Source: an uncultured Lachnospiraceae bacterium
GTDB taxonomy: Bacteria > Bacillota > Clostridia > Lachnospirales > Lachnospiraceae
Reading direction: 5' to 3'
NCBI GenBank assembly: GCA_947630025.1
Contig: CANRFZ010000006.1
Location: 62,001-126,000 of the forward strand
Length of the DNA stretch: 64,000 nt
A program made the position numbers and the translations under genes. The first letter of the stretch is position 1. Every line of letters starts with the position of its first letter. The notes under the pieces were generated by a model, which did not search any database, was not told where the DNA came from, and worked only from the letters and a program-made list of their open reading frames with translations. Shown piece after piece: positions 62,530-64,000 of this stretch.

Positions 62530-64000
62530 CTATGCCTCCTGTCCGTTCCCTGCCGCTTTCCTGCCGTTCTTTTTCCGCCGCGGCGCCGCTTCGCTCCGGG
62601 GCGCGGTCTGCGGCACATCTCTCGTCACATAGACCGCCACGGTCCGGGGGCCGATGCTGACCTCCTGCAAAGGCGGCGCGGCATCCTCACGGTTCTCTGC
62701 CCCGGCGCCGATAGCCGTCTGGCTGCGGTCGGTGGAACAGTACAGTACCCATTCCTTCCCTTTCGGGAGCTGCGGCAGCCCCAGCTCATAAGCATTCCAG
62801 TGGAAATTGATCCCGATATAAAAGAGCGTTCCGTCCGCCTGTACGCTATCCTTTCCATCCGCCTGTCCGACATTCGCTATGCCCGCCTGCGTGTTATCCG
62901 TTCCATCCGTCCTTCCGGTATTCGACCTGTCTGCCTGTACCGCAGCGTCCGCCCGCACATCGCCGTAGCTGCCGCAGTACATCACGCCGACGCTCCTGCT
63001 GGCGGGGCTGGTATCGGGCCGCCACGCCTCCCTGCCGTGATAGGAGATGTCGGGATAGCCGCAGGACAGATAATCCATCCCGGACAAAGGCTTCCTGCTA
63101 TGGAGAATCGCGTGCTCCCGGCGCAGTTTGATCAGCCGCTTCGTATATGCCAGCAGCTCGGCGCCGCTCTCCGTCATGTTCCATTTGATCCATCCCACCG
63201 CATTGTCCTGACAGTAGGGATTGTTGTTGCCCTCCTGAGAATTGGCAAACTCGTCGCCGCTATACAGAAGCGGCGTACCCTGTGACAGAAAAACGAGCGA
63301 CATCGCATTTTTCATCTGGCGGAGCCGGAGGTCGCCTATCGCCTTCCGGCGGCTTCTGCCCTCCACGCCGCAGTTCCAACTGCAGTTATAGTCGGTGCCG
63401 TCCTGATTTTCCTCGCCGTTGGCCTCGTTGTGCTTGCGGTCGTAGGACACCAGATCGGCGAGACGCATCCCGTCCCATTTGGCGATATAGTTGATGATGC
63501 CGTTCTCCTCCCGGTTGTTGCGGATATGGTACAAAAGCTGGTTGACCATATTGTCGTCGCCCTTGATGCTTCTGCGCATATCGTAGAGGAAGCCGTCGTC
63601 CAGCCAGCCCAGCCGTCTGGTGTGCAGCATATAATCGTCCTTTTCGGGTACATACTGTCTTGTGGTTAATAGCTTCGTCTCGCTGAGCAGCGGTTCTCTG
63701 GCGATCATCTCCACCGGCAGATCGATGCCCATAATGTGAAAGCCGTCGATGTGGTACTCCAGCACCCAGTATTTCAGAATGTCCAATATCTGCACGGCGC
63801 CGGTTCCCGCCGGGAAATAAAACTGCATCAGCACTTCGATGCCGTTTTGGTGCAGCGCCCTGACCATATTCTTATATTCCGTCACCGCATCCCGGCTATA
63901 GGAATAGCCGCTCTTTGGCACATAGTACAAGCCTTCCTGATAGCCCCAGTAATTCAGACGGAGCGCAGGTCTGCCCGTGCCTTCCGCCCCGGCCTGCCGC
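62530..64000 (-). CDS. GlgX-like GH13 protein with degenerate active site (3' part)
   Basis: The frame enters from the window edge; about 490 residues are seen. The fold matches GlgX/isoamylase debranching enzymes: LVSYDRKHNEANGEENQDG, NCGVEGRSRRKAI, FLSQGTPLLYSGDEFANSQEGNNN, then a C-terminal beta domain with a Thr/Asp/Ala-rich linker. The catalytic sites differ: GFRFD reads GFHIM (about 63730), the catalytic-Glu region reads LLTTRQYVPE, and AHDGF reads KWDGM (about 63475). It therefore looks like a non-hydrolytic relative, perhaps glycan-binding or regulatory. The N-terminus is unseen. Confidence 0.85.
   Translation of the reverse strand, partial: RQAGAEGTGRPALRLNYWGYQEGLYYVPKSGYSYSRDAVTEYKNMVRALHQNGIEVLMQFYFPAGTGAVQILDILKYWVLEYHIDGFHIMGIDLPVEMIAREPLLSETKLLTTRQYVPEKDDYMLHTRRLGWLDDGFLYDMRRSIKGDDNMVNQLLYHIRNNREENGIINYIAKWDGMRLADLVSYDRKHNEANGEENQDGTDYNCSWNCGVEGRSRRKAIGDLRLRQMKNAMSLVFLSQGTPLLYSGDEFANSQEGNNNPYCQDNAVGWIKWNMTESGAELLAYTKRLIKLRREHAILHSRKPLSGMDYLSCGYPDISYHGREAWRPDTSPASRSVGVMYCGSYGDVRADAAVQADRSNTGRTDGTDNTQAGIANVGQADGKDSVQADGTLFYIGINFHWNAYELGLPQLPKGKEWVLYCSTDRSQTAIGAGAENREDAAPPLQEVSIGPRTVAVYVTRDVPQTAPRSEAAPRRKKNGRKAAGNGQEA

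Noticed and set aside
63779-63796. 18-bp identity with the kinase/LytTR junction as proof of a misjoin
   Set aside because: The match does not extend on either side and codes for a similar short peptide (VQILDI) in both genes, so it may be chance.

Overview
The window looks like a GC-rich chromosome segment of a spore-forming, Gram-positive Clostridia member, most likely Lachnospiraceae. The reasons are the gene order (sepF-yggS-HlyD adaptor, mre/min cluster with mgsA, mutS-mutL-miaA, asp23-fakA-recG near rpmB), the GerW (YtfJ) sporulation gene, the Gx transporter plus NusG-II pair, a C4 zinc-ribbon L28, and strong AGGAGG ribosome sites. Genus cannot be fixed by eye. Nearly all genes are on the minus strand. 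I see no rRNA, tRNA, CRISPR array, prophage or transposase.

Layout. 1-7 kb: 5' end of cstA, an unknown gene with a palindromic operator, an RluD-type pseudouridine synthase, lspA, aroB, sepF, yggS, an HlyD-like adaptor and a small P-loop protein. 7-17.6 kb: a cell-shape and division block reading radC-mreB-mreC-mreD-PBP2-minC-minD-minE-rodA-mgsA-D,D-carboxypeptidase, which links sidewall synthesis to septum placement. 17.7-31.3 kb: a methionine gamma-lyase-like gene, miaA, mutL, mutS, miaB, a DegV/FakB protein, recG, FakA and Asp23. That is mismatch repair, tRNA A37 modification and the two halves of a fatty-acid kinase. 31.4-38.4 kb: a chemoreceptor, rpmB, a DnaJ-like gene, a 46-residue membrane peptide, gerW, a DUF2953 gene, an HD-GYP protein lacking its HD histidine, and a YafQ/DinJ-type toxin-antitoxin pair. 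38.5-48.3 kb: a second transpeptidase/FtsW pair whose reading frames overlap by 221 bp, a U32 peptidase, zapA and an SbcC/SbcD-like pair.

48.3-64 kb: a repeat-rich gap, a coiled-coil unknown gene, ruvB-ruvA, a truncated kinase-receiver-DegV fusion head to head with a truncated LytTR gene, then a TPR-DUF4037-NusG-II-Gx operon, hflK-hflC, a histidine phosphatase behind an A-rich leader with chained mini-ORFs, trpS, a cysteine-rich small protein, a DUF5662 gene and the 3' part of a GlgX-like GH13 protein that appears to have lost its catalytic residues.

The most interesting points are: (1) the DegV domain fused to a hybrid sensor kinase and the double truncation beside it; (2) an in-phase 36-bp repeat that lengthens two overlapping reading frames at once; (3) three proteins that keep their fold but lack key residues (MreB homologue, HD-GYP, GlgX-like); (4) a 162-bp inverted-repeat element that supplies the end of the sbcC-like gene, and a second dispersed repeat family; (5) a chain of mini-ORFs joined by ATGA overlaps ahead of the phosphatase gene. 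I found no clear new defence or biosynthetic system.
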